Source of the DNA: Streptomyces malaysiense
Lineage (GTDB): Bacteria; Actinomycetota; Actinomycetes; Streptomycetales; Streptomycetaceae
DNA: 64,000 bases
Reading direction: 5' to 3'
Assembly: GCF_000980885.2 (NCBI RefSeq)
Contig: NZ_LBDA02000071.1
Location: forward strand, 62,001-126,000
The position numbers and the translations under genes were made by a program. Shown here piece by piece: positions 8,586 through 17,115 of this stretch. Position 1 is the stretch's first letter, and the number at the start of each line of letters is the position of its first letter. The notes below the pieces were generated by a model, which did no database searches, was not told the DNA's origin, and worked only from the letters and a program-made list of their open reading frames with translations.

Positions 8586-9199
8586 AGCGTCGCCAGTCGT
8601 TCCACCAGCAGGAACGCCCCGATGCCGAGCATGGCCGCGCCCGAGGTGCGGGTCACCGCGCGAGCCGCGGCGGGGCGGGCGTGGAGCAGGGCGCGGGCGA
8701 GGCCGCCGACCGTGAGGTAGACGGCCGCGCAGCACGCCATGTGGAGCAGGCCGAGGGCCGCGGTCTGCGCGGGGACGGGCAGATGGGCGCCGCGCAGGGT
8801 CAGGAACTGGGGGAGCACGGAGAGGTAGAGCAGCAGGCCCTTGGGGTTCAGTCCGCTGATCGTGGCCCCGCGCAGGAAGGGACGCCCCGCCGCGGTCTCC
8901 GGCGTGCCCGCCCGCGGGGTGGCCGGACGGCGCAGCACGCCCCAGCCCAGCCACAGCAGATAGCCGGCACCCACCACGGTCAGCGCCGTCAGCAGCCGGG
9001 GCGAGCCCGCGACCAGGACCGCGAGGCCGGCCGTCGCCAGGGCCGTGTGCAGGGCGTATCCGCAGACCAGGCCCGCCACCGCGCGCGGGACCCGGGCGCC
9101 GCGCAGGGCGGTCGCGATGACGTACGCCCAGTCGGCGCCCGGCACGCACACCAGCAGCAGGTCCACGACGAGGAAGGAGAAGAGCAGTCCCGAGTCCAT
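8582..9199 (-). CDS. LysE/RhtB family amino-acid exporter
   Basis: A 205-residue membrane protein with about six hydrophobic segments. The N-terminal VCVPGADWAYVIATALRGAR and the internal ATISGLNPKGLLLYLSVLPQ are the conserved LysE/RhtB motifs. Members export amino acids or related compounds. It diverges from an Lrp/AsnC-type regulator 82 bp away, the usual arrangement for Lrp-controlled exporters, so regulation by that neighbour is likely. Confidence 0.85.
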   Translation of the reverse strand: MDSGLLFSFLVVDLLLVCVPGADWAYVIATALRGARVPRAVAGLVCGYALHTALATAGLAVLVAGSPRLLTALTVVGAGYLLWLGWGVLRRPATPRAGTPETAAGRPFLRGATISGLNPKGLLLYLSVLPQFLTLRGAHLPVPAQTAALGLLHMACCAAVYLTVGGLARALLHARPAAARAVTRTSGAAMLGIGAFLLVERLATL

Positions 9200-9281
9200 G
9201 GAGGGGACATTAGGCGCGATCCTCCCGAAAGTGTTCCCGAAGTTTGCCCATGATCCGCGCTTGTGCGCAAATATCTACTCC

Positions 9282-9734
9282 ATGGACGACGTGGACCGGA
9301 AGATCCTTGCCGAGCTCCAGCAGGACGGGCGGCTGACCGTGACCGAGCTGGCCGCGCGGGTGCGGCTCAGCGTCTCGCCGTGCCACCGTCGGCTGCGTGA
9401 GCTGGAGCGTTCCGGCGCGATCCAGGGCTACCGGGCGGTGGTGGACGCCACGGCGCTCGGGCTGAACTTCGAGGCGCTGGTCTTCGTGTCCATGCGGCAG
9501 GAGGACCGGGACACGGTGGCCGAGTTCGAGCGGGCGGTCGGCGAGCTGGACCACGTGCTGGACGCGCAGCGGCTGTTCGGGGAGCCGGACTATCTCCTGC
9601 GGGTGGCCACGGCCGACCTCGCGGCGTTCCAGCGGCTGTACGACGAGCGGCTCGCGACGCTGCCGGGGGTGCAGCGGCTGACGTCGACCCTGGTGATGAA
9701 GCACGTGGTGCAGGACCGGCCGCTCCCGGCGTGA
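9282..9734 (+). CDS. Lrp/AsnC family transcriptional regulator
   Basis: A 150-residue protein with an N-terminal winged helix (DVDRKILAELQQDGRLTVTE; recognition region LSVSPCHRRLRELERSGAI) and a C-terminal RAM ligand-binding domain (ALVFVSMRQE to the C-terminus). Such regulators sense amino acids. The ATG at 9282 begins the canonical Asp-x-x-Asp-x-x-Ile start. It diverges from the LysE-type exporter and probably controls it; the gap holds the AT-rich segment TTGTGCGCAAATATCTAC near the start. Confidence 0.9.
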   Translation: MDDVDRKILAELQQDGRLTVTELAARVRLSVSPCHRRLRELERSGAIQGYRAVVDATALGLNFEALVFVSMRQEDRDTVAEFERAVGELDHVLDAQRLFGEPDYLLRVATADLAAFQRLYDERLATLPGVQRLTSTLVMKHVVQDRPLPA

Positions 9735-9777
9735 GCCCCGTGCCGCCCGCCACAGCACGGCAGGCGGCGGCTCACGT
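9732..9777. terminator. Possible stem-loop terminator after the Lrp gene
   Basis: GTGAGCC at the stop codon can pair with GGCTCAC at 9771-9777, and the intervening GCCGCC/GGCGGC stretches extend the stem imperfectly. There is no T-tract. It lies between convergent genes, where a bidirectional terminator is expected. Confidence 0.3.
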
Positions 9778-9841
9778 CGGTGAACCACCGCCTGGAAGAC
9801 AGGACTTGGCTGTTAAGGGGACGCGCTGATTCCCGCAGGTG

Positions 9842-10489
9842 CTATTTCGACGGCTTGCGCCCCGTGACGCCCAGATGGATCAACAGGGCCAGGTTGGGCT
9901 TGAGTTCGGCCTGCTTGACGCCCCAGGAGGAGAAGCCCCTCTGGTGGGCGGCGACCGCGGCGAGCATCGCGACGAGGGAGCCGGCCACCGCGGAGGGGTT
10001 CACGTCCTTGTCGACGCGGCCCTTGGACTGGAGTTCCGCGATCGAGTCGGCGAGCGAGTTGTTCACCGAGTTGAGGATCTTCATGCGGATCTTGTAGAAC
10101 CGTTTGTCCCCTTCGGCGGCGCCGAGGTCGACCACGCGCAGGATCGCGTCGTGCTTCTTCCAGAAGTCCAGGAAGCCGTCCACGAGTTCCTGCGCGGTCT
10201 GCCAGCCGGACTTGCCGGCCCAGGAGCGCCCTTCGAGCAGCTCGGTCAATCCGGCGCCCTCGGCCGCCATTTGGTCGGCGATCTCCAGGACGGCGCCCTC
10301 GACGTCCGGGAAGTACTGGTAGAAGGTCGCGGGCGAAGTGCCCGCCTTCCGGGCGACATCGATGACCTTGACGTCCCGGTACGGGGAGGAGCTGAGCATC
10401 TCGCTGAGGCAGTCGAGCAGCTTCTGCCGGGTCGCCTGCCCACGCCTACCGGCCACGCGGCCGTCGACGGTACGCACTTGTCCTGTCAT
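9842..10489 (-). CDS. TetR family transcriptional regulator, candidate regulator of the CTGAC-N5-GTCAG sites
   Basis: A 215-residue TetR-type repressor. The N-terminal helix-turn-helix (IDVARKAGTSPATFYQYFPD, residues about 43-62) is followed by a helical ligand domain. A near-perfect copy of the palindrome repeated at the catabolic promoters (10483-10497) overlaps its own start codon, suggesting autoregulation. It diverges from the kbpA-like gene. An acyl-CoA ligand is plausible for a regulator of acyl-CoA genes, but this is inference. Confidence 0.85.
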   Translation of the reverse strand: MTGQVRTVDGRVAGRRGQATRQKLLDCLSEMLSSSPYRDVKVIDVARKAGTSPATFYQYFPDVEGAVLEIADQMAAEGAGLTELLEGRSWAGKSGWQTAQELVDGFLDFWKKHDAILRVVDLGAAEGDKRFYKIRMKILNSVNNSLADSIAELQSKGRVDKDVNPSAVAGSLVAMLAAVAAHQRGFSSWGVKQAELKPNLALLIHLGVTGRKPSK

Positions 10490-10497
10490 GCCGTCAG
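10483..10497. promoter_or_regulatory. Imperfect palindromic operator over the TetR start codon
   Basis: CTGTCATGCCGTCAG matches CTGAC-N5-GTCAG at nine of ten half-site bases. It overlaps the TetR initiation codon (complement at 10487-10489). This is the main sequence clue linking that regulator to the dispersed sites. Confidence 0.45.
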
Positions 10498-10611
10498 CTT
10501 ACCGAGGGGTGATGGGAGCGCGATTCGGCCGACTGCAAATGGGGTGCGCGGGCCTGTCGAGCCTGGTGTGCCTGGTCTGCGCGCTGCGCCACACCCGGTT
10601 ACTTTGACGAC

Positions 10612-11439
10612 ATGGCCGAAAACAGGGCATCCGCGAACGAAGAGCCACACGGGGGTGGTAAACCGGCCCCGGCCCCGCATCCAGCCTCCGCCGGGGAGCC
10701 GTCCCCCGAGGCCCCCGCCCCCGGCGCCGTCCCGCCCCCCTACCCCGAAGGCACCCCCTGCTGGCTCGACGCGCAGCTGCCCGACCTCGAAGGCGGCAAG
10801 CGGTTCTACGGGGAGCTCTTCGGGTGGAGCTTCCAGGAGGGGGAGGCGGGGTCCGTGTGGGCCGTTCTGGACGGGCGGCCGGTGGCGCAGCTGGGGCGGA
10901 AGGCGGACGGGCGGCTGCCCACCGTCTGGACGGTGTACTTCGCGACGCCGGACATCCAGGCGCTCGGCCGGCGGATCACGGCGGCCGGCGGTCAGCTGGT
11001 CGTGGCACCGCACCCGGTCGCCGAACTCGGCCGGTCCGGACTCGCCGCCGACCCCGAGGGGGCGGTGTTCGGGCTGTGGCAGGCACGCCGGCACCCGGGG
11101 TTCGGGATCCGCCACGAGCCCGGCACCTTCGTCTGGGCCGAGCTGTACGCCCGCGACACCACCGGCGCGAACACCTTCTACGGCGGCCTGTTCCACCACG
11201 CCCTGTTCGCCCCCGGTGCCGACCCCGACTTCGGCCGGGCCGAGGTCACCGACGTCTTCCCCGCCGAGATGCCCCCGCACATCCTCGCCCACTTCCGTGT
11301 CGCCGGCCTCGACGAGGCGCTCGACGCCGTCCAGCGGCTCGGCGGACGTGTGCAGGCGCCCCCGTTCGAGGCGTCGTACGGACGGGTGGCCGTCGTCACC
11401 GACAATCAAGGGGCGTCGTTCGCACTTCTGGAGCGGTAG
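10612..11439 (+). CDS. kbpA: VOC (glyoxalase-fold) family protein, KbpA-like
   Basis: A 275-residue protein with a Pro/Ala-rich N-terminal tail (about 45 residues) and two vicinal-oxygen-chelate domains, each with the F-Y-G-x-L-F pattern (KRFYGELFGWSF and NTFYGGLFHHALF). Gene order (TetR, this gene, afsK) matches my recollection of Streptomyces coelicolor, where kbpA encodes a protein that binds AfsK and limits its autophosphorylation. The symbol rests on synteny and domain type rather than an alignment. It ends 148 bp before afsK. It could instead be an unrelated VOC protein of the Cfp30B type. Confidence 0.7.
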   Translation: MAENRASANEEPHGGGKPAPAPHPASAGEPSPEAPAPGAVPPPYPEGTPCWLDAQLPDLEGGKRFYGELFGWSFQEGEAGSVWAVLDGRPVAQLGRKADGRLPTVWTVYFATPDIQALGRRITAAGGQLVVAPHPVAELGRSGLAADPEGAVFGLWQARRHPGFGIRHEPGTFVWAELYARDTTGANTFYGGLFHHALFAPGADPDFGRAEVTDVFPAEMPPHILAHFRVAGLDEALDAVQRLGGRVQAPPFEASYGRVAVVTDNQGASFALLER

Positions 11440-11587
11440 GACATCCCGATTTGTCCCCGGGTTCGCAACCGGCCGCCCGGCCAGGAAGAATCGGGGTCCG
11501 TGCCGCCATGGCGGTGCGGTGGTGAGACGCTGCACTTTGGTCGCGTAAAAAGGGCTGGCGCGGCCAGTACGGGGAGGTGGCAGGCAA

Positions 11588-13942
11588 GTGGATCAGCTGA
11601 CGCAGCACGATCCGCGGCGGATCGGGCCGTTCGAGGTGCTGGGCCGGCTGGGTGCCGGCGGCATGGGGCTGGTCTATCTCGCGCGCTCGGCGTCCGGCCG
11701 GCGTGTGGCGATCAAGACGGTGCGCACGGAACTGGCCGAGGACCAGCTCTTCCGCGTCCGCTTCACCCGTGAGGTGGAGGCGGCCCGCGCGGTCTCCGGC
11801 TTCTACACGGCCGCCGTGGTCGACGCCGACCCGCGCGCCGCCGTGCCGTGGCTGGCCACCGCCTACGTCCCCGCGCCCTCCCTCGAGGAGATAGTGAACG
11901 AGTGCGGGCCGCTGCCGGCGCAGGCCGTGCGCTGGCTCGCCGCGGGTGTCGCCGAGGCCCTGCAGTCCATCCACGGCGCGGGCCTGGTCCACCGCGACCT
12001 CAAGCCGTCCAACGTGCTCGTGGTCGAGGACGGTCCCCGGGTGATCGACTTCGGTATCGCGTCCGGTGTCTCGAACACCCGTCTGACCATGACGAACGTC
12101 GCCGTCGGCACCCCCGCCTACATGTCCCCCGAGCAGGCCAAGGACTCCCGCAGCGTCACCGGCGCCAGTGATGTCTTCTCGCTCGGCTCCATGCTCGTCT
12201 TCGCGGCCACCGGACACCCGCCCTTCCACGGCGCCAACCCGGTCGAGACCGTGTTCATGCTGCTGCGCGAGGGCCCCGACCTCAGCGGTCTGCCGGACGA
12301 GCTGCGCCCCCTCATCGAGGTCTGCATGCAGATGGAGGCCCCCGGCCGTCCGTCGCCCGCCGATCTCCAGGCCCAGCTCGCGCCGCATCTCTTCGGTTCC
12401 GGGTCCGACGACAGCGGCACCGCCTCCGCCTGGCTGCCCGAGAAGGCCGTCGCCCTGATCGAGTCCCGCCGCGGCGGCCGGCCGGCCCCCAGGCCCGTCC
12501 CGGTGGCGACCGGCCCCGACCCGCGCCCCACCGCCGGTCCGGCGGTCCCGCCGCCCCCGGCGTACGACCCGCCGGGCCCGTCGGCCTCCTTCGCGGCCCC
12601 GGCCGCCGCCCCCGACACCGGCCCCGTCCGGCTCGCCGGCGCCCCGGTCCCGATCGGCCCCGGCCCGCGCGTCGCCGACGCCCGCGCCGCCGCCGTCAAG
12701 GCGCCCCCGCCGGAGGCCGGACTCGTCACCAACTGGTCCCGCCCGCGCCCCGGAGTGGCCGGCGCCGACCCCGCCGTACCCGCCGCCCCGCCCGGCCCCC
12801 CGGAGCAGGCGAGCGGCTGGCGTCCCTGGCGCTTCCGCATGTCGAACGACGTCTGGGGCACCCCCTCGGTCGACGGCGACCTCGTCTACGTGACCTCCTT
12901 CGAGGTGCACGCCCTCGACGTGGGCACCGGCCGGCGCCGTTTCAAGACCCGGGACGTGGCCTGGTCCATGGCCGTCGCGGACGGACGGGTGCACGCCTCC
13001 GACGGTCCCACCCTGTTCGCCCTGGACGCCCGCGAGGGCAACGATCTGTGGCGGCTGTCCACGGACGCCTGGGTGTACTCCCTCAAGGCCGACCGCGGCA
13101 CCGTCGTCACCGGCACCCGGGGCGGCGGCGTCCAGGCGTGGGAGGCGGCGAACGGACAGCGCCTGTGGGAGATCGGCGGCTGCCAGACCGACTTCGAGAC
13201 CCCAGAGGCGGGCCCGCTCCTCCACGAGGGCACGGTGTACGTCTGGCAGGACGCCCGGCTGCGCGCGCTGGACGCCCGCACCGGGGACGAGCGCTGGGCG
13301 TACCCGATCGGCGACGCGGCCTCCTGCGGCGGCGTCCCGGTGCGGCTCACCCCGGCCCCCGACGGCTACGTGTACGTCTCCGCAGGCAGCCGCGTCCTCA
13401 CCGTCGAGGCGGCCAGCGGCATGGTGCGCTGGCACTTCGAGGCCCCGGCGGTCTTCCTCAGCCCGCCCGCCTTCGCCCCCGGCCCCGCCGTCACCGGCGG
13501 CGGTGTCTACCTCGTCGACTACCTCGGCACGGTCTACGCCCTCGACGCCGCCGACGGCCGCGACCGCTGGCGCATCGCCACCGAGGCCCGTTCCTCCGTC
13601 GAGCCGGTCCTGGTGGCCGCCGGGCACGTCCATGTCGGCAGCGGCAAGGGCCTGTACACCCTGGACGCGGTCACCGGCACCCCCAAGTGGCGCTTCCAGG
13701 CGGGCGGGGACGTGGTGGGCGCACCGGCGGTCGCGGAGGGACGGATCCACTTCGGCTCCACCGACCACCTGCTCTACACCCTCAAGGCCGACGACGGCCG
13801 GCTCCGCTGGAAGCTGGCCACCGGCGGTGAGATCACCGGCTCCCCGGTGGTCAGGGACGGAGTGGTGTACGCGTGCAGCAAGGACCGCTGTGTGTACGCG
13901 CTGGACGCGGAGAAGGGCACGGGCACGGCTCGTACGGCCTGA
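11588..13942 (+). CDS. afsK: Serine/threonine protein kinase AfsK with C-terminal PQQ/beta-propeller repeats
   Basis: A 784-residue eukaryotic-type kinase. It shows the glycine loop (LGAGGMGLVYLA, about residue 20), catalytic Lys (VAIKTV), HRDLKPSN (about residue 136), DFG and an APE-like GTPAYMSPEQ. A Pro/Ala-rich linker (about residues 290-410) leads to repeated Trp-containing blades (DVWGTPSVDG, PKWRFQAGGD, LRWKLATGGE) of a PQQ-like propeller. Sequence, length and architecture match AfsK, which phosphorylates AfsR and the polar-growth protein DivIVA. The start is GTG 11588, with GGGGAGG upstream. No membrane segment is evident. Confidence 0.93.
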   Translation: MDQLTQHDPRRIGPFEVLGRLGAGGMGLVYLARSASGRRVAIKTVRTELAEDQLFRVRFTREVEAARAVSGFYTAAVVDADPRAAVPWLATAYVPAPSLEEIVNECGPLPAQAVRWLAAGVAEALQSIHGAGLVHRDLKPSNVLVVEDGPRVIDFGIASGVSNTRLTMTNVAVGTPAYMSPEQAKDSRSVTGASDVFSLGSMLVFAATGHPPFHGANPVETVFMLLREGPDLSGLPDELRPLIEVCMQMEAPGRPSPADLQAQLAPHLFGSGSDDSGTASAWLPEKAVALIESRRGGRPAPRPVPVATGPDPRPTAGPAVPPPPAYDPPGPSASFAAPAAAPDTGPVRLAGAPVPIGPGPRVADARAAAVKAPPPEAGLVTNWSRPRPGVAGADPAVPAAPPGPPEQASGWRPWRFRMSNDVWGTPSVDGDLVYVTSFEVHALDVGTGRRRFKTRDVAWSMAVADGRVHASDGPTLFALDAREGNDLWRLSTDAWVYSLKADRGTVVTGTRGGGVQAWEAANGQRLWEIGGCQTDFETPEAGPLLHEGTVYVWQDARLRALDARTGDERWAYPIGDAASCGGVPVRLTPAPDGYVYVSAGSRVLTVEAASGMVRWHFEAPAVFLSPPAFAPGPAVTGGGVYLVDYLGTVYALDAADGRDRWRIATEARSSVEPVLVAAGHVHVGSGKGLYTLDAVTGTPKWRFQAGGDVVGAPAVAEGRIHFGSTDHLLYTLKADDGRLRWKLATGGEITGSPVVRDGVVYACSKDRCVYALDAEKGTGTARTA

Positions 13943-14072
13943 CGCGCGAGGCGTGACGGCCGTCGCACCGGTTCACGGAAAGGGCTCCGGACGGCGGCCG
14001 TCCCAGGGCCGACGCTACCCGGCGTGCCCGTGCCCCGCCATGTGGTGAACGGTGCTGGATAGGGTGGTCGTC

Positions 14073-14672
14073 ATGCCCATGCCTACACGGACGCGCGCGC
14101 TCAGGTTCACGGCCGTACTGGCCTTCGTGGTCCTCGGTCTCACGGGCTTCTCCCGAGGGGGACACGGCGGTCACGGCCACGGTCACGGCCACGGCGGCGG
14201 GGGTGGCGGGTGCAGCAGTTCCCGTCAGGACCACGACGCCTCGTCCTCCTCGTCCTCCACCTCGGGGGGCGGTTCGTACGACGGCACCGGCGACGGCACG
14301 AGCGGGGCGGGCACCACGGGCGGCACCCGCGGCACGTACCGCCACCGCCCCACGCACGGCGCCACTCCCTCCGCGTCCTCCTCCGGCGGCGGCAGCGCGC
14401 CCGAGGACGGCCGGGTGAGGCTGATCGGCTGCGCGAGCGCGGGAAAGCCCTACGCGACCGTCGAGTTGACGAACCCGAACGACCGCCGGACCACCTTCGG
14501 CGTCGAGGTCTCCTTCCAGGACCGGGACGGCACGCAGCTCGACCTCGGCCGGGGGGACGTCACCGTGCCGGCGAACGGCACGGTGCGGGCCCGGGTCGCG
14601 TACGACGCCGGGTACTCCACGGACCTGCCGGACCACTGCGCGGCCGAGCCGCGGGCCGCCGCCGAGGACTGA
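14073..14672 (+). CDS. Secreted protein with Gly/His-rich linker and Ig-like C-terminal domain
   Basis: About 199 residues. An N-terminal signal sequence (TRALRFTAVLAFVVLGLTGF) is followed by a Gly/His tract (HGGHGHGHGHGGGGGG) and a Ser/Gly/Thr-rich linker. A compact C-terminal domain (residues about 115-190) contains two Cys and resembles FxLYD-like beta-sandwich modules. The function is unknown; the His-rich stretch could bind metal. The ATG at 14073 is preferred over GTG 14052 because it opens the signal peptide. It lies downstream of afsK, as a small unnamed gene does in S. coelicolor. Confidence 0.65.
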   Translation: MPMPTRTRALRFTAVLAFVVLGLTGFSRGGHGGHGHGHGHGGGGGGCSSSRQDHDASSSSSSTSGGGSYDGTGDGTSGAGTTGGTRGTYRHRPTHGATPSASSSGGGSAPEDGRVRLIGCASAGKPYATVELTNPNDRRTTFGVEVSFQDRDGTQLDLGRGDVTVPANGTVRARVAYDAGYSTDLPDHCAAEPRAAAED

Positions 14673-14681
14673 CGGCCCCGC

Positions 14682-15455
14682 TCACCGCACCCGGAACTCC
14701 CGCCGCCGCGCCGCGAACAGCTCCGCCTGCCGGGCGGGCGGGAGATTGCCGAGGGCGATGAGGTGCGGGGCCTGGGCGAACGCCTGCGCGCGGGTGGCCT
14801 CGCGCGCCGCCCACAGGGCCCGCACGGTCCCCTGCACCCCCGCCGGCGGATACCCGGCGACCACCTCGGCCCGGCGCACGGCGGCCGCCAGCGGGTCGCC
14901 GTCCGCCGTGAGTTCGGACACCAGCCCGATCGCATGGGCCCGCTCGGCGGAGATCCGCTCGGCCGTCCCCATGAGCATCATCCGGGCCGCCTCCCCGTAG
15001 GGCATCCGCTCGGCCATGAGCACCGACTCGTAGGCGCTGACCATGCCGTACGTCGTGTGCGGATCGAAGAACTCCGCTGTGCGGTCCGCGACCACGAACT
15101 CGCACTCGCCCAGCAGATAGAAGGCCCCGCCGCACGCCATCCCGCGCACCGCCGCGACGACCGGCTTCCACAGCCCGTTCGCCTTCGGCCCGACGCCCAG
15201 CAGCGGATCGTCCTGCGCGTACGGCGACGACGGCTGCGGCACCACGGTGTCCCGGTCGATCCCGGTGCAGAACGCCCGCTCCCCGGCCCCGGTGAGCACG
15301 ACGGCCCGTACGGAGTCGTCGAACCTCAGCCGCCGCCAGGTCCGGCGCAGTTCCCGGACCATCTCCGCGTCGACGGCGTTGAGCCGCTCGGGGCGGTCCA
15401 GGGTGACGACGGCGACCCCGGTGTCCTCGTCGGCCGCCAGGCGCACGGTGCTCAC
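14682..15455 (-). CDS. Enoyl-CoA hydratase/isomerase (crotonase) family protein
   Basis: A 257-residue crotonase-fold protein. The two oxyanion-hole segments are visible: GERAFCTGIDRDT (residues about 65-77) and GMACGGAFYLLGECEFVVAD (about 110-129), followed by the FFDPHTTYGMVSA region. The typical reaction is hydration of a 2-enoyl-CoA. The usual catalytic Glu positions are not obvious, so isomerase or hydrolase activity is possible. The GTG start at 15455 overlaps the DUF35 stop (GTGA), so thiolase, DUF35 and this gene form one operon read leftward from the 17.05-kb operators. Confidence 0.83.
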   Translation of the reverse strand: MSTVRLAADEDTGVAVVTLDRPERLNAVDAEMVRELRRTWRRLRFDDSVRAVVLTGAGERAFCTGIDRDTVVPQPSSPYAQDDPLLGVGPKANGLWKPVVAAVRGMACGGAFYLLGECEFVVADRTAEFFDPHTTYGMVSAYESVLMAERMPYGEAARMMLMGTAERISAERAHAIGLVSELTADGDPLAAAVRRAEVVAGYPPAGVQGTVRALWAAREATRAQAFAQAPHLIALGNLPPARQAELFAARRREFRVR

Positions 15456-15859
15456 GCGAGCACCCACTGCGGCAGCCCCTCGTGGAAGACCGCCCGCACC
15501 CGGGCGCCGATCCGGATGCGCGCGGGATCGAGGGAGCCGAGCGGCGCGCCCGCCCCGGTGACCAGATTGCCGACCAGCCGGATGCGCGGGGCGTCGGCCG
15601 GCTCCACCACGACCACGTTGTACGGCGCCTGTTCCGCGTAGGCGGGCAGCAGCGGCGGGTGCGCGACGACGTACGACCACACCCGTCCGCGCCCCGACAG
15701 CGGCCGCCACTCGCTCGCGAAGGACCGGCAGTGCGGGCAGCAGGGCCGGGGCGGGAAGCGGGGCTCGCCGCACTCCCCGCAGGTCTGTACGCGCAGTTCC
15801 CCGCGGGCCGCGTACTCCCAGAAGGGCGCGCCGTCGGCGTCGGTGACCGGCTTCAGCAT
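15452..15859 (-). CDS. DUF35 zinc-ribbon/OB-fold protein, thiolase partner
   Basis: A 135-residue protein with a zinc ribbon (CGECGEPRFPPRPCCPHC, residues about 27-44) and a C-terminal OB-fold. It sits 6 bp after the adjacent thiolase-like gene and overlaps the crotonase gene, so the pair probably forms a complex like Ltp2-ChsH2, in which the DUF35 part is needed for acyl-CoA binding or cleavage. It is the second such protein in the window (the first is at 2366). Confidence 0.86.
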   Translation of the reverse strand: MLKPVTDADGAPFWEYAARGELRVQTCGECGEPRFPPRPCCPHCRSFASEWRPLSGRGRVWSYVVAHPPLLPAYAEQAPYNVVVVEPADAPRIRLVGNLVTGAGAPLGSLDPARIRIGARVRAVFHEGLPQWVLA

Positions 15860-15865
15860 CGGGGA

Positions 15866-17020
15866 TCAACTCCTCAGCAGCAGCGCGGAGGTGGGGACGC
15901 TCTCCCCCGCGGTGACCAGGCAGGTGGCGGCGCCGGGAACCTGCGCGGTGCTGGTGCCGCGCAGTTGCTTCACCCCTTCGGTGATGAGGTTGAAGCCGTG
16001 CACATATCCCTCGGAGAGCCCGCCGCCCCCGGTGTTGAGGGGCAGCCGTCCACCGGTCTCCAGGGCTCCCTGCTCGGTGAAGGCGCCGCCCTCTCCTCGC
16101 CCGCAGAAGCCGTAACCCTCCAGGGAGAGCGGGACGAGGACGGTGAACCCGTCGTAGATCTGCGCCACGTCCACGTCGTCCGGGGTGAGGTCGGCGTGCT
16201 TCCACAGATGCCGGGCGGCGGTCCAGGCCGGGCCGGTGAGCGGATCGTCGCTCCAGTAGTTGACCATGCCGTGGTGCTGGGCGGGGAGGCCCTGGGCCGC
16301 GGCGTGGACGTACACGGGCTTGCGGCGGCAGTCCCGGGCCCGCTCCCGCCCGACGACGACACACGCCAGCGCCCCGTCCGTCTCCAGGCAGTTGTCGAAG
16401 AGGCAGAGGGGTTCGCTGATCCAGCGGGACGTCATGTACATCTCGCGGGTGAGCGGGCGGTCGTACATCACGGCGGCCGGGTTCTGGTTGGCCCGGTTGC
16501 GGCAGGCGAGGGCGACGTTGAAGAGGTGGTCGCGGGTGGCGCCGTACTCGTGCATGTACCGCCGCGCCAGCATGGCCGTCTCGTCCACGGGCCGCAGCAG
16601 CCCGAAGGGCCGGGTCCACTGTGCGGGGGTGGGCAGTTGGCCGGTGCCGCCGGACCACGGCCGGGGCCCGCTGCCGCGCTTTCGGGAGCGCCAGGCGACG
16701 CCCACGGTGGCCTGCCCGGCGGCGATGGCGGCGGCGAGGAGCGCGACGGTGGCGCACGAACCGCCGCCCCCGTAACCCACCTTCGCGAAGCAGGTGAGAT
16801 CTCCGAACCCCACCGCCTTCGCCAGCTCCACCTCGTCCGTCTCCTCCATCGTGTAGGAGGCCACGGCGTCGACCTCGCCGGGCGCGATGCCGGCGTCGTC
16901 CAGCGCGGCGAGCACGGCCCGGCAGGCCAGCGTCCTCTCGTCCTCCGGAAGGCGCCTGGCGAACGCGGTCTGCCCGATCCCGACGATGGCCGTGGCGTCC
17001 TTGAACCCCGTCCCTGCCAT
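15866..17020 (-). CDS. Thiolase-like / lipid-transfer (SCP2-type) protein
   Basis: A 384-residue thiolase-superfamily protein. The N-terminal region contains GYGGGGSCATVALLAAAIAA with Cys near the nucleophile position, unlike the paralog at 5489-6658. Later segments include VAQIYDGFTVLVPLSLEGYG, NTGGGGLSEGYVHGFNLITE and a C-terminal TCLVTAGE with a second Cys. Thiolytic or retro-aldol cleavage of an acyl-CoA is expected, with the adjacent DUF35 protein as partner. First gene of the leftward operon; the operator pair lies 23-64 bp upstream of the ATG. Confidence 0.84.
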   Translation of the reverse strand: MAGTGFKDATAIVGIGQTAFARRLPEDERTLACRAVLAALDDAGIAPGEVDAVASYTMEETDEVELAKAVGFGDLTCFAKVGYGGGGSCATVALLAAAIAAGQATVGVAWRSRKRGSGPRPWSGGTGQLPTPAQWTRPFGLLRPVDETAMLARRYMHEYGATRDHLFNVALACRNRANQNPAAVMYDRPLTREMYMTSRWISEPLCLFDNCLETDGALACVVVGRERARDCRRKPVYVHAAAQGLPAQHHGMVNYWSDDPLTGPAWTAARHLWKHADLTPDDVDVAQIYDGFTVLVPLSLEGYGFCGRGEGGAFTEQGALETGGRLPLNTGGGGLSEGYVHGFNLITEGVKQLRGTSTAQVPGAATCLVTAGESVPTSALLLRS

Positions 17021-17042
17021 GGCTGCGGCCCCCTTCCCGTGG

Positions 17043-17057
17043 CTGACAGCCCGTCAG
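17043..17057. promoter_or_regulatory. Palindromic operator, perfect copy
   Basis: CTGACAGCCCGTCAG matches CTGAC-N5-GTCAG exactly. It lies 23 bp upstream of the leftward thiolase-like gene and is the left member of a pair in the divergent promoter. Confidence 0.75.
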
Positions 17058-17069
17058 GTTACCGCTAAT

Positions 17070-17084
17070 CTGACGGATAGTCAG
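17070..17084. promoter_or_regulatory. Palindromic operator, perfect copy
   Basis: CTGACGGATAGTCAG matches the consensus exactly, 27 bp from the previous copy and 32 bp upstream of the rightward ligase gene. The pair suggests that each divergent promoter has its own site. Confidence 0.75.
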
Positions 17085-17115
17085 CTATGGATCCGCGCGG
17101 TCGGGGAGGCCGGTC

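Noticed and set aside
14682..16757. Leftward frame joining the crotonase to a 430-codon upstream extension
   Set aside because: The extension is antisense-like and overlaps the DUF35 and thiolase-like genes in another frame; the crotonase starts at the GTGA overlap at 15455.
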